7,528 nt of DNA from an uncultured Lachnospiraceae bacterium (GCA_910584115.1 CAJTYN010000059.1:1-7528); one strand, 5' to 3'. Positions 1 to 6,705 are shown, numbered from the stretch's first letter. The notes: generated by a model from the letters alone, not told the origin. Program-made: numbers and translations.

Positions 1-48
1 TTTCTTTGAGCAAAAGGGGCGATGAAAAGGGCGGATATCTGTCAGAGC

Positions 49-64
49 ACACCTTTACACCTTT
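49..64. repeat. Perfect tandem 8-bp repeat ACACCTTT x2
   Basis: ACACCTTT occurs at 49-56 and again directly at 57-64. The junction of the two copies forms the TTTACA that serves as the predicted -35 element (54-59). It could be a small slippage duplication that improved a promoter, or a tandem half-site for a regulator. Two copies of eight bases can also arise by chance. Confidence 0.6.
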
Positions 65-82
65 TGGAACATCTGCTAGAAT
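54..82 (+). promoter_or_regulatory. Predicted sigma-A extended -10 promoter for the DUF3786 gene
   Basis: TTTACA at 54-59 (5 of 6 to TTGACA) is followed by a 17-bp spacer and TAGAAT at 77-82 (5 of 6 to TATAAT). TG at 74-75 gives an extended -10 (TGCTAGAAT). Transcription would start around base 89, leaving a leader of about 130 nt before the ATG at 221. The degV promoter on the other strand uses the same TGnTAGAAT core, which supports both calls. Confidence 0.65.
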
Positions 83-134
83 ATGTATATAGGATAAATA
101 TCCAGAAAACGGGTGAATAAGAGCAGTGCTCCAC

Positions 135-179
135 ATGGCCGGAGTCAACCTCACCGATATCGACAAGATCAAGGAATGA
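135..179 (+). CDS. Possible 14-codon leader ORF (MAGVNLTDIDKIKE)
   Basis: ATG at 135 opens a 14-codon frame ending in TGA at 177-179. It lies inside the predicted leader of the DUF3786 gene and stops 26 nt before that gene's ribosome-binding site. Its codons (GCC, GTC, CTC, ACC, ATC, AAG) match the GC-ending use of the real genes nearby. The frame also has a GTG at 126. No good ribosome-binding site precedes either start; the only purine run nearby is weak (AAGAG). It could be a leader peptide, the decayed 3' end of a lost gene (the frame extends only to a stop at 114), or chance. I do not recognise the peptide. Confidence 0.22.
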   Translation: MAGVNLTDIDKIKE

Positions 180-205
180 CACTTTTAAAATAACGCTCTT
201 TTACC

Positions 206-213
206 AAAGGAGG
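206..213 (+). promoter_or_regulatory. Ribosome-binding site of the DUF3786 gene
   Basis: AAAGGAGG is a near-perfect Shine-Dalgarno sequence, 7 nt before the ATG at 221, and fixes that start. Confidence 0.9.
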
Positions 214-220
214 ATCACCT

Positions 221-901
221 ATGAGAGAAGATTATCTGAACACAGACCCTGAGAAGAATACAGATAATTACGCCATGGTCTGTGAAAAATGGCGCAAGAC
301 TTTTTTAGAGATGGATATGGATGAGCTGGCGCAGCGCTTTGATCTGGAAACGGACAGCGACGCCCTCTACATCACTTTTTTCAGCGAACGGTATCGTCTG
401 GACCGGCGCACCGGTATGATCACCCTGACCGCGGATCCGGAGGTACGGCTGAGATTCAACACACTGATGTGTATCTATCACCTGTTCTATTATTCGAAGC
501 CGGGCGCGAAGATCAAAGGCGACTTTGTCCCCTTCCGCCAGGTCAAAGGCGCATCCCCCTTCGACCCGGCTTTTCAGCGGACCGTCTTAAAGCCTCTGGC
601 CGCGACTTTTTCCGGCCATGCGGATCTTCTTGAGGACGCCTGCCGGCAGTTAAATGGCCGCCCCATCCGCCAGGGCGATGTGGGCTGCGTCATCGACGCT
701 TTCGACTGTGTGCCCGCCACCGTGATCTTCTGGGATGGGGATGATGAATTTGAGGCCCAGGCCAATATGCTCTTCGACGCCGACATCACCGAGTTCTTAC
801 ATAAAGAGACGGTGGTCTGCCTCGCCTCTGAACTGGCGGACCGCCTGGTCAGAAGATCCGGCCTGCCGCTCAAAGGGATCCTGGTGGGACAGGATTATTG
901 A
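221..901 (+). CDS. DUF3786 domain-containing protein, function unknown
   Basis: This is a 226-residue soluble protein with no signal peptide or membrane segment. It resembles the DUF3786 family, found mostly in anaerobes. The best match is the C-terminal part: VPATVIFWDGDDEFEAQANM (residues 164-183) followed by LFDADITEFL (184-193) and a helix with ETVVCLASELADRL, the family's pattern of a hydrophobic strand, W-x-G-D-x-E-F, LFD and a terminal helix. An N-terminal W-x-x-x-F segment (24-28) and a central hydrophobic helix (around 80-92, IYHLFYY) also fit. The length is typical, and the start is set by the strong ribosome-binding site. It is the only plus-strand gene, with its own promoter and leader. 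Its stop (TGA, 899-901) overlaps the 3' end of the convergent ATPase gene. No biochemical role is established to my knowledge and none should be inferred from the neighbours. Confidence 0.85.
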   Translation: MREDYLNTDPEKNTDNYAMVCEKWRKTFLEMDMDELAQRFDLETDSDALYITFFSERYRLDRRTGMITLTADPEVRLRFNTLMCIYHLFYYSKPGAKIKGDFVPFRQVKGASPFDPAFQRTVLKPLAATFSGHADLLEDACRQLNGRPIRQGDVGCVIDAFDCVPATVIFWDGDDEFEAQANMLFDADITEFLHKETVVCLASELADRLVRRSGLPLKGILVGQDY

Positions 902-2598
902 GGACCCGTCATTTTAGCATCATCTTCTATCAGTTCGACTCTGCATTCTTTTATGTGACACGCAACTGCATATCTCAAGATCGTCTGCATCCCATCGGCT
1001 CTCAGTTGGGATGCATATCTTTTTGCCTCGATCTGTTCCATGGCCTGCCTGCACCCGGCGTCCAGATCCCCGTCCGGAGCGTACTTGACCTCGATCGCCA
1101 TCCCGATCTTTTCGTCGTAGATCTCCACCTGTATATCGCTGTACCCGTCGCCGCTCTCCCTGTTGGACGCCACATACCAGGTGTCCTTATAGCTCAGTAA
1201 CCCCAGCAGGATCCCGTGGTAAAAATCTTCTTTCATGGGATGCCGGACCGCCGTATCCCGCACACTGATCGTATCGTTTAAGTATCTCGTGAAACTCTCC
1301 TGGATCTTGGCTACGTCCTTTTGCCTGAAGGCTTCACAAAAGGCATCCAGGAAGGCTCCGTCTTTTCTCGCCGTATCCTGGATCCACTCCATGATCTGCT
1401 CCACGAAGATATTGCGGATCTCCTCGTTGGGGATCGCCAGCCGCAGCGCTCTCCCCTCCGGCTTCCCCCGCTGTGTCAGGTAGCCGGTGGTAAAGAGCAC
1501 GCTCCAGATATTTTCTATGGAATGGTAGAGTTCTTTGTACGTCAGATCCTCCCGGATCGTCTTGACCACAGTCTCCCCGGCGATCAGCCTCTCGATCTCA
1601 CGCCTCGTGACCGGTCTGGCCATCTCCAGGAAACGCCTGATCAGATCGTTGCTGCTTGTGTTGATCCAGTAGTCCTTTGGCATGAGATCCGGGTCGTGGA
1701 TCTTTTCGTCGCAGTAGCAGATCACGTCCCAGGGACAATAGACGTCCACCTTGCCGAAATGATACCCGTCGTACCACTTTTTCACAAGCCCGTATGTGTC
1801 CCCGATCCCATAATAGTCCAGCATCTCACGCACTTCATCGTCCGTAAAGCCAAAATACTCGTCGAACCGGGTGCTGGTCACCGAGAGCACTTTCAGGTTG
1901 TTGAGCCCTGTGAAGATGCTCTCCTTGGCCACCCGCAGGCAGCCGGTGAGTACGGCGAACTGGAGGCTCTCGTTGGTCTTCAGCGTCTGCTCGAACATCC
2001 CGCGGATCAGCGTGACCATCCGGTCGTAATAGCCTTTTTCGTTGGCTTTTGCCAAAGGGACATCGTACTCATCGATCAATATGATCGTCTTCTCCCCGTA
2101 GTGTTTCTGGAGCAGGGAGGACATAGTGTACAGACTGCCGCACAGATCCGCCTCGTCCATATCTCTTCTGAAGAGGACGCGGAACCTCTCTTTGTCACGA
2201 TCCGTCAGTCTGTCGCTCTCCTCCAGATACTGCAGACGGCTGGCCTCTCTGTTGATGATCCTGACGATCATATCCCGGCTGACTTCGTAGGAGTCCATGC
2301 CCACGCCCCGCAGCGTGATCGACACCACCGGGAACTTTCCCATATACTGCTGGCACAGCTCCGTCTCCTCCGCGATCTTCAGCCCCTCGAACAGGCTCTT
2401 GTCGTGGCCGATCTCAAAAAAAGTCCTCAGCATACTCATATTCAAAGATTTTCCGAACCGCCGGGGCCTGGTAAAAAGGGTCACTTCTGCCCACTCACTG
2501 AGGAGGCTCCTGATCAGGCCCGTCTTATCCACATAATAAAATCCTTCTCTGCGGATCTTCTCAAAATCTTCTATCCCTACCGGGAGTTTTTTCCTCAT
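895..2598 (-). CDS. AAA-ATPase-like protein with C-terminal PD-(D/E)XK nuclease-like domain (DUF1703 type)
   Basis: This 567-residue protein belongs to the AAA-ATPase_like plus PDDEXK_9 family, abundant and often multicopy in gut Firmicutes and Bacteroidetes. The N-terminus has the family opening LPVGIEDFEKIRREGFYYVD (5-24) and an atypical Walker A, TRPRRFGKS (43-51), lacking the usual first glycine. Walker B is IILIDEYD (172-179), followed by LTGCLRVAKES (217-227) and WYDGYHFG (275-282). The C-terminal domain keeps a nuclease-like set: GYSDIQVEI (485-493, Asp488) and AIEVKYA (501-507, Glu503 and Lys505). The protein is full length with all key residues present, so it may be active. No substrate is known; roles in mobile elements or defence are speculation. 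The ATG at 2598 follows a strong GGAGGGAGGAGG site, all inside the end of larC, so translation is probably coupled. The 3' end overlaps DUF3786 by 7 bp, and I see no terminator. Confidence 0.92.
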   Translation of the reverse strand: MRKKLPVGIEDFEKIRREGFYYVDKTGLIRSLLSEWAEVTLFTRPRRFGKSLNMSMLRTFFEIGHDKSLFEGLKIAEETELCQQYMGKFPVVSITLRGVGMDSYEVSRDMIVRIINREASRLQYLEESDRLTDRDKERFRVLFRRDMDEADLCGSLYTMSSLLQKHYGEKTIILIDEYDVPLAKANEKGYYDRMVTLIRGMFEQTLKTNESLQFAVLTGCLRVAKESIFTGLNNLKVLSVTSTRFDEYFGFTDDEVREMLDYYGIGDTYGLVKKWYDGYHFGKVDVYCPWDVICYCDEKIHDPDLMPKDYWINTSSNDLIRRFLEMARPVTRREIERLIAGETVVKTIREDLTYKELYHSIENIWSVLFTTGYLTQRGKPEGRALRLAIPNEEIRNIFVEQIMEWIQDTARKDGAFLDAFCEAFRQKDVAKIQESFTRYLNDTISVRDTAVRHPMKEDFYHGILLGLLSYKDTWYVASNRESGDGYSDIQVEIYDEKIGMAIEVKYAPDGDLDAGCRQAMEQIEAKRYASQLRADGMQTILRYAVACHIKECRVELIEDDAKMTGPQ

Positions 2599-3880
2599 GG
2601 CCTCCTCCCTCCTGCCGGACGGCCTCCTGCACCACCTGTCGTTCTACCTGGCCGTAGGGCAGTCCGTGCTGCCTGGCCAGTCTGGCTATGCTCTCGTATT
2701 CCGGATAGATCCACCGGCCCGCGCTGCCTGAACATATCTTCACCGCCGCCCGGCCCAGCGGCGTCTCCAACTCTCTCACCTCCCGGCTGAGCACCGACCG
2801 GCTGACCGGCATCCTGCGGATCCCGATGGTCGTCGTCTCGCGGAAGATGATCTCTTCCATCCGGGGGAGGGCTTCTCCGTCACAGATCACGTTGAGCTGG
2901 TAGGCCGGACGGTTTTTTTTCATAAAGACGGGGGTGTAGTGGACATCTTTCGCGCCTGCCGAAAACAGACGCTCCATGGCATAGCCCAGCCTCTCCCCCG
3001 TGCAGTCGTCCATGTCGGCTTCCAGCTTATAGACGGTATCCGTACCCGTCTGTGCGGTCTCTATTTTCTCTGTTTTCTGTGTTTCCTCCGGCTCCAGGAT
3101 CATCGCCCGCAGGACGCCCGGACATGCGTACGCCCGCTTGCCTGCCCCGATCCCGGTCTTTTTCACCTTAGATCTCTCCGGCAGATTTCCTTCCGTCCGG
3201 ATCGCCGCCGCGATGGCCGCTCCGGTGGGCGTCACCAGCTCGCCTTCCACTTGCGTGAATGTGAGCGGCAGACCGTGCTCTTCCGCGATGCGCAGGACAG
3301 CCGGAACGGGGATCGGCAGGATTCCGTGCTGACAGCGGATGGTCCCCGTTCCCTCACAGAGTCTCGGTATGACCGCCTCCGTGATATCCAGATCGTCCAG
3401 ACACACGGCGGCCGCAAGGATATCCACGATGGAGTCCACCGCTCCCACTTCGTGGAAATGGACCTGCTCTAAAGGCACGCCATGGGCTTTCGCCTCCGCC
3501 CGGGCCAGGATACGGAAGATCCTCTCCGCAAGCCCTTTTGCCCGCTCGGTCATATCCGCCTGGCGGATGATCTTAATGATCTCCGAAAGTCCTCTGTGCA
3601 CGTGATGCCCATGCGGGCCGTGATGTTCGATGTGTCCAGGGCCGTTCCCGTGGAGATATTCCATGTCATGGTCATGACCTTCATGCTCATCGTCCAGCAG
3701 GACATGGAAGTCACAGGCGTCCAGGCCGTTTTTTTCCACCCGGGAGATCCGGATCTGAAAGCCGTCCACCGGCAGGCTTGCGAGCGCCCGCTCCAGCACC
3801 TGCGCGTCCGCGCCCAGATCCAGGAGGGCCGCCACCGTCATATCCCCGCTGATCCCGGAGGAACATTCAAGATAGAGCAT
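2561..3880 (-). CDS. larC: Nickel-pincer cofactor biosynthesis protein LarC (nickel insertase)
   Basis: LarC is the CTP-dependent nickel insertase that completes the nickel-pincer nucleotide cofactor of lactate racemase (LarA) and relatives. The 439-residue product starts with the family signature LECSSGISGDM (4-14) and has the conserved HFHEVGAVDSIVD (141-153), a GELVTPTGAA segment (213-222) and C-terminal ETTTIGIRR (348-356) and YPEYESIARLARQHGLPY (392-409). Residues 66-95 hold 11 histidines, a likely nickel-binding stretch. It is one uninterrupted frame; in Lactiplantibacillus plantarum larC is split and joined by frameshifting. The ATG at 3880 lies 3 nt after the argS stop, with GGAGAGG (3890-3896) 9 nt upstream. 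The last 12 or so residues overlap the ATPase gene and look non-conserved. larA, larB and larE are not in this window, so the client enzyme is unknown. Confidence 0.95.
   Translation of the reverse strand: MLYLECSSGISGDMTVAALLDLGADAQVLERALASLPVDGFQIRISRVEKNGLDACDFHVLLDDEHEGHDHDMEYLHGNGPGHIEHHGPHGHHVHRGLSEIIKIIRQADMTERAKGLAERIFRILARAEAKAHGVPLEQVHFHEVGAVDSIVDILAAAVCLDDLDITEAVIPRLCEGTGTIRCQHGILPIPVPAVLRIAEEHGLPLTFTQVEGELVTPTGAAIAAAIRTEGNLPERSKVKKTGIGAGKRAYACPGVLRAMILEPEETQKTEKIETAQTGTDTVYKLEADMDDCTGERLGYAMERLFSAGAKDVHYTPVFMKKNRPAYQLNVICDGEALPRMEEIIFRETTTIGIRRMPVSRSVLSREVRELETPLGRAAVKICSGSAGRWIYPEYESIARLARQHGLPYGQVERQVVQEAVRQEGGGHEEKTPGRDRRF
2601..2612 (-). promoter_or_regulatory. Ribosome-binding site of the ATPase gene, inside larC
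   Basis: On the minus strand GGAGGGAGGAGG lies just before GCC-ATG. It sits within the last codons of larC, which encode the Glu-Gly-Gly-Gly-rich tail, so ribosomes finishing larC pass directly over it. It supports the overlapping start at 2598. Confidence 0.8.
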
Positions 3881-3883
3881 TTC

Positions 3884-5650
3884 CTACATCCTCTCCGGCG
3901 CCGAGAAGCCCAACAGGCCGATGCTCGTCTCCAGCACTCTCTTCGTCAGGGACAGCAGCTGTATCCAGCCGCTCTTTTGCACCGGATCTTCCTCGCTCAA
4001 GATCTTCGTCTCATGATAAAAACGGTTGAACGCATTCGCCAGCCCATACAGATAAGAGCAGACTTTATGCGGCGCCTTCTCCGCGAAAGCCCCCTCGACA
4101 GCAGGCCCAAAGCCGGTCAGCTCCAGCATCAGCGCCTTTTCGCTCGCGCAGGTCGCCTCCTGCAGCTCTCCCTGTTCCAGATCGCCGCCCTCTTCCACGT
4201 AGCGCTCCAAGATGGAGCCGATCCGCACGATCGTATAGAGCAGGTACGGTCCCGTATCCCCCTCAAATGAGGTAAAACGGTCGATGTCAAAGACATAATC
4301 TTTGGTGGCCTGATTCGAGAGATCCCCGTATTTGATGGCGGCAAGTCCCACGATCTGCGCCGTCTTGCGGGCATTCTCCTCCTTCACGCTGCGGTTGTCT
4401 GCGATCTTCCGGTACATCTCCTCGCTGATGTCGTCCATCAGCTCCTCCAGGCGCATGACGCCGCCCTGGCGTGTCTTGAAGGGCTTGCCGTCCTTGCCGT
4501 TCATGGTCCCGAATCCCAGAAAAGTAAGCTGTGTATCCTCCTCCACCAGATGGGCCTTTTTCGCGCAGCGGAATACCTGGGTAAAATACAGTTCCTGGCG
4601 TTTGTCCACCACATAGAGGATCTCATCCGGGTGGAAAAGCTTCATACGCTCCACGATCGTGGCCAGATCCGTCGTATTATAGAGGGAAGCCCCATCCGAT
4701 TTCAGGATCATGCAGGGCGGGATCTCTTTTGTATCGCCCTCCTCCTTTACGTCCACCACCAGGGCGCCCTGATCCAGATGGGCGTAGCCTTTTTCTTTCA
4801 GGTAGGCCACCATCTCCGGGATATAGGGCTGGGCGTCGGATTCTTTTTTCCATAGGTCAAAAGTCACCTGCAGCCGCTCATAATTCCGTTTCAGATCCGC
4901 CACGGATACGCGCAGGATGTGTTCCCACAGGGCATGGAACCCCGGGTCGCCCTGCTGGAGCTTATGCGTCGCCTCCATGGCCTCCTCTTTATACGCCGCG
5001 TCTTCTTTTGACCGGGCGCTGGCCGCCGGATAGATCTCCTCTAATTCCCCGATGGTAAACGGCGCTTCCTCAGGGTAGGGTCCGTCATAGCCCTCCTGAA
5101 AATAGACCAGCTCGGGGCTGCGGTGCTTCAATTCCGTGATGATCAGTCCCATCTGGAGTCCCCAATCACCCAGATGTACATCCCCGATGATCTCATGTCC
5201 CAGGAAACGTCCCAGCCGTTTGATGCTCTCGCCGATGATCGCGGAGCGCAGGTGTCCCACGTGCAGGGGCTTGGCCACGTTCGGGCCGCCGTAGTCGATC
5301 ATGATCCTCCTGGGTTCTCTCGTCTTTTCCACGGAAAGATGCTCATCCTCTGCCATTTCCCGCAAAAAAGAGACCAGCGCCTCCGGACGCACGTTCAGAT
5401 TGATAAATCCGGGTCCCACTGCCTCGGCCGCGGAGAAGACCGGACTCTCCCGCAATCTTTCCACCACATCCCCGGCGATCTGCCTGGGCGCCTTTTTATA
5501 TGCCTTTGCTCCCGCCAGTGCCCCGTTGCACTGGTATTCACACAGATCCGGGCGGTCGGAGGGCGTCACCTTTCCATAACCCGGGTCGTACCCTGCCTTC
5601 TCAAATGCATCTGACAGTCCTTCTGTCAGCCGCTCCATCCACTTCTTCAT
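3884..5650 (-). CDS. argS: Arginyl-tRNA synthetase (class I)
   Basis: This cytoplasmic enzyme charges tRNA-Arg with arginine using ATP. From the ATG at 5650 the product is 588 residues, normal for the family. It has an N-terminal tRNA-contacting domain ending in VGPGFINLNV (residues 78-87), the class I signature KPLHVGHLRSAIIGES (127-142; HVGH is the HIGH motif), GDVHLGDWGLQMG (156-168), and a degenerate KMSKS region, FKTRQGGVM (391-399). The anticodon-binding DALR domain ends in the canonical APERM. The frame also runs 3 codons upstream to a GTG at 5659, but that codon overlaps GGAG (5659-5662), which sits 8 nt before the ATG at 5650; I therefore prefer the ATG. No T-box leader is present: only about 60 nt separate it from degV, and I see no clear promoter, so cotranscription with degV is likely. 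larC follows after 3 nt. Confidence 0.97.
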   Translation of the reverse strand: MKKWMERLTEGLSDAFEKAGYDPGYGKVTPSDRPDLCEYQCNGALAGAKAYKKAPRQIAGDVVERLRESPVFSAAEAVGPGFINLNVRPEALVSFLREMAEDEHLSVEKTREPRRIMIDYGGPNVAKPLHVGHLRSAIIGESIKRLGRFLGHEIIGDVHLGDWGLQMGLIITELKHRSPELVYFQEGYDGPYPEEAPFTIGELEEIYPAASARSKEDAAYKEEAMEATHKLQQGDPGFHALWEHILRVSVADLKRNYERLQVTFDLWKKESDAQPYIPEMVAYLKEKGYAHLDQGALVVDVKEEGDTKEIPPCMILKSDGASLYNTTDLATIVERMKLFHPDEILYVVDKRQELYFTQVFRCAKKAHLVEEDTQLTFLGFGTMNGKDGKPFKTRQGGVMRLEELMDDISEEMYRKIADNRSVKEENARKTAQIVGLAAIKYGDLSNQATKDYVFDIDRFTSFEGDTGPYLLYTIVRIGSILERYVEEGGDLEQGELQEATCASEKALMLELTGFGPAVEGAFAEKAPHKVCSYLYGLANAFNRFYHETKILSEEDPVQKSGWIQLLSLTKRVLETSIGLLGFSAPERM

Positions 5651-5658
5651 CCTCAACA

Positions 5659-5662
5659 CTCC
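5659..5662 (-). promoter_or_regulatory. Ribosome-binding site that decides the argS start
   Basis: GGAG (within TTGGAG on the minus strand) lies 8 nt before the ATG at 5650 and overlaps the alternative GTG at 5657-5659. This argues for the ATG and a 588-residue ArgS rather than 591. Confidence 0.65.
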
Positions 5663-5713
5663 AATCTATCTCTTCTGCATTCCCCTGCTCATCACACGTT
5701 CTTTCATGATACG

Positions 5714-6595
5714 TTACTGTCCGAGACGGGCATCCACGATCTTCGCACCGGCGATGGCAAGTGCCCCGTGGCCGATGTGGCAGGCGACGCTCAAGGAAAG
5801 AGGATCCACCATGAGCGGATATCCCGGAAAACAGCCCTCCACCTCTTTCTTCCAGTCCTGTGCCTCTTCTTCATTTCCCGCATAGGCCACCATCAGCGCA
5901 AAGCAGCCCTCTCTGACATAAGGCGCGAAACGGTCTTGCATATCTTTCTTCATGGCCTCCAGCATGGTCTTTCTGGCCTGCTTCTTGCTACGGCATTTGG
6001 CGTAGGCGTCCAGCTTCTCCCCCTGGATCTGCAGTACGGGTTTTAATTTCAGCACTGTGCCGATGGCCGCTGCCGCCGGGGTGATGCGCCCGCCTTTTTT
6101 CAGATATTTCAGTGTCTCCAGCGTGATATAGATACTGGACTCCATCTTCTCTCTCTCCAGGGTCTCCCGGATCTGCCCGGCATCCGCCCCCTGTTCTGCC
6201 AACGCCAGAGCGTCGATCACGGACTGTTTCTGGCTCACCGATATCCGCTGGTTGTTGACCACCTGCACGCGGCCCTCGTATTCCTGCGCCAGGGCGGTAG
6301 CCGTCTCACAGGACGCGCTCAGCCCGCTGGACATGGGGATGTGCACGACCTGCTCATAGTCTTTTAAGAGCTTCTCCCACAGGTCGATCACCTCGCCGGG
6401 CGACGGTTGTGACGTGGATATATCCGCATCTTCTGACAATTTCTGATAGAACTGTTCCTGACTCAGGGTGATGTCTTCATAAAAGATCTCTCCGTTGATA
6501 TAAAAAGGCATGGGCAGGACATGCACGCCCATCTCCTTTCCCTCTTTTTGTGTGATCCCACTGTTGCTGTCTGTCACAATAGCGATTTTCTTCAT
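5714..6595 (-). CDS. DegV family fatty-acid-binding protein (FakB-like)
   Basis: DegV/FakB proteins bind a fatty acid; in Staphylococcus FakB presents it to the kinase FakA, which makes acyl-phosphate for phospholipid synthesis. The 293-residue product is of normal length and has all the landmarks: IAIVTDSNSGI (4-14), TSQPSPGE (61-68), IPMSSGLSAS (86-95), LKYLKKGGRITPA (162-174) with IGTVLKLKPVLQI (178-190), and HIGHGALAIA (273-282). Thr61, the SSGLS serines and His273 are at positions where family members hold the fatty-acid carboxylate. The last motif has His276 where many members have proline (HxGPGA). No fakA is in the window, and Clostridia usually carry several DegV paralogues, so the exact lipid is unknown. 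The start is an ATG with AAAGGG (6609-6614) 13 nt upstream, a rather long spacing, and the gene has its own promoter. Confidence 0.93.
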   Translation of the reverse strand: MKKIAIVTDSNSGITQKEGKEMGVHVLPMPFYINGEIFYEDITLSQEQFYQKLSEDADISTSQPSPGEVIDLWEKLLKDYEQVVHIPMSSGLSASCETATALAQEYEGRVQVVNNQRISVSQKQSVIDALALAEQGADAGQIRETLEREKMESSIYITLETLKYLKKGGRITPAAAAIGTVLKLKPVLQIQGEKLDAYAKCRSKKQARKTMLEAMKKDMQDRFAPYVREGCFALMVAYAGNEEEAQDWKKEVEGCFPGYPLMVDPLSLSVACHIGHGALAIAGAKIVDARLGQ

Positions 6596-6602
6596 AATAT
6601 TC

Positions 6603-6659
6603 AGTTATCCCTTTCTGGATCCAAGATGTTCCTATTCTACCATACACGCCCGGATAACT
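6603..6659. repeat. Perfect 8-bp inverted repeat AGTTATCC / GGATAACT flanking the degV promoter
   Basis: AGTTATCC at 6603-6610 and GGATAACT at 6652-6659 are exact reverse complements. The outer arm overlaps the -35 element and the inner one lies next to the ribosome-binding site, about 49 bp apart. Only the inner arm would be transcribed, so this is not an RNA hairpin; it could be a pair of operator sites. Eight-base repeats at this spacing can arise by chance. Confidence 0.45.
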
Positions 6660-6662
6660 CAA
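6634..6662 (-). promoter_or_regulatory. Predicted sigma-A extended -10 promoter of degV
   Basis: On the minus strand TTGAGT (6657-6662, 4 of 6 to TTGACA) is followed by a 17-bp spacer and TAGAAT (6634-6639, 5 of 6), preceded by TGG to give an extended -10. Transcription would start around 6627, leaving a leader of about 32 nt. It is likely the main promoter for degV-argS-larC-ATPase. Confidence 0.7.
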
Positions 6663-6670
6663 GCGTGGAA

Positions 6671-6705
6671 AGAGCAGGGATCGTCTGTCCATTGACTCCT
6701 GCTCT
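6671..6705 (-). terminator. Weak hairpin after the ACT gene, possible terminator
   Basis: AGAGCAGG (6671-6678) and CCTGCTCT (6698-6705) form a perfect 8-bp stem with a 19-nt loop, starting 10 nt after the ACT-gene stop. On the minus strand it is followed only by TTCC, not a real U-run, so intrinsic termination would be weak. Its place between the ACT stop and the degV promoter suggests a transcript boundary. Confidence 0.4.

Larger units (their letters stand above)
1..220. other. Intergenic region and leader upstream of the DUF3786 gene
   Basis: No complete gene is supported here. Bases 1-48 show nothing I can name; the reading frames open at the left edge close by about base 92 and give no recognisable protein. 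From 49 on the region carries a tandem 8-bp repeat, a promoter, a small perfect palindrome (GGATA-AA-TATCC, 92-103), a 14-codon mini-ORF (135-179), an A/T-rich patch (183-193) and the ribosome-binding site of the next gene. If transcription starts near 89, the leader is about 130 nt, long for a gene without known leader regulation. Confidence 0.6.

Noticed and set aside
64..91. Alternative promoter TTGGAA, 16 bp, TATATA
   Set aside because: It overlaps the better promoter at 54-82, which has closer matches, 17-bp spacing and an extended -10.
206..220. The stretch before the DUF3786 ATG includes GGATCACCT, as at the 3' end of 16S rRNA
   Set aside because: Only nine bases match, there is no other rRNA sequence nearby, and AAAGGAGG is fully explained as a ribosome-binding site.
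878..895. Hairpin ATCCTG / CAGGAT as a bidirectional terminator for the convergent genes
   Set aside because: The stem is only 6 bp, lies within coding sequence and has no T-run on either strand.
1321..2790. Plus-strand open frame of 489 codons starting with TTG
   Set aside because: It lies wholly antisense to the ATPase and the end of larC, has a composition rich in Pro, Arg and His typical of shadow frames, has no ribosome-binding site, and matches no family I know, whereas the minus-strand genes have full conserved motifs.
2561..3880. larC split by a programmed frameshift as in Lactiplantibacillus plantarum
   Set aside because: One continuous frame carries both the N-terminal and C-terminal conserved segments.
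3482..4270. Plus-strand open frame of 262 codons
   Set aside because: Antisense to larC and argS, both with intact motifs over this stretch; a shadow of GC-biased codon use.
5651..5713. T-box or separate promoter for argS
   Set aside because: The gap is too short for a T-box, contains no T-box sequence, and the nearest -10-like TATCAT has no matching -35.
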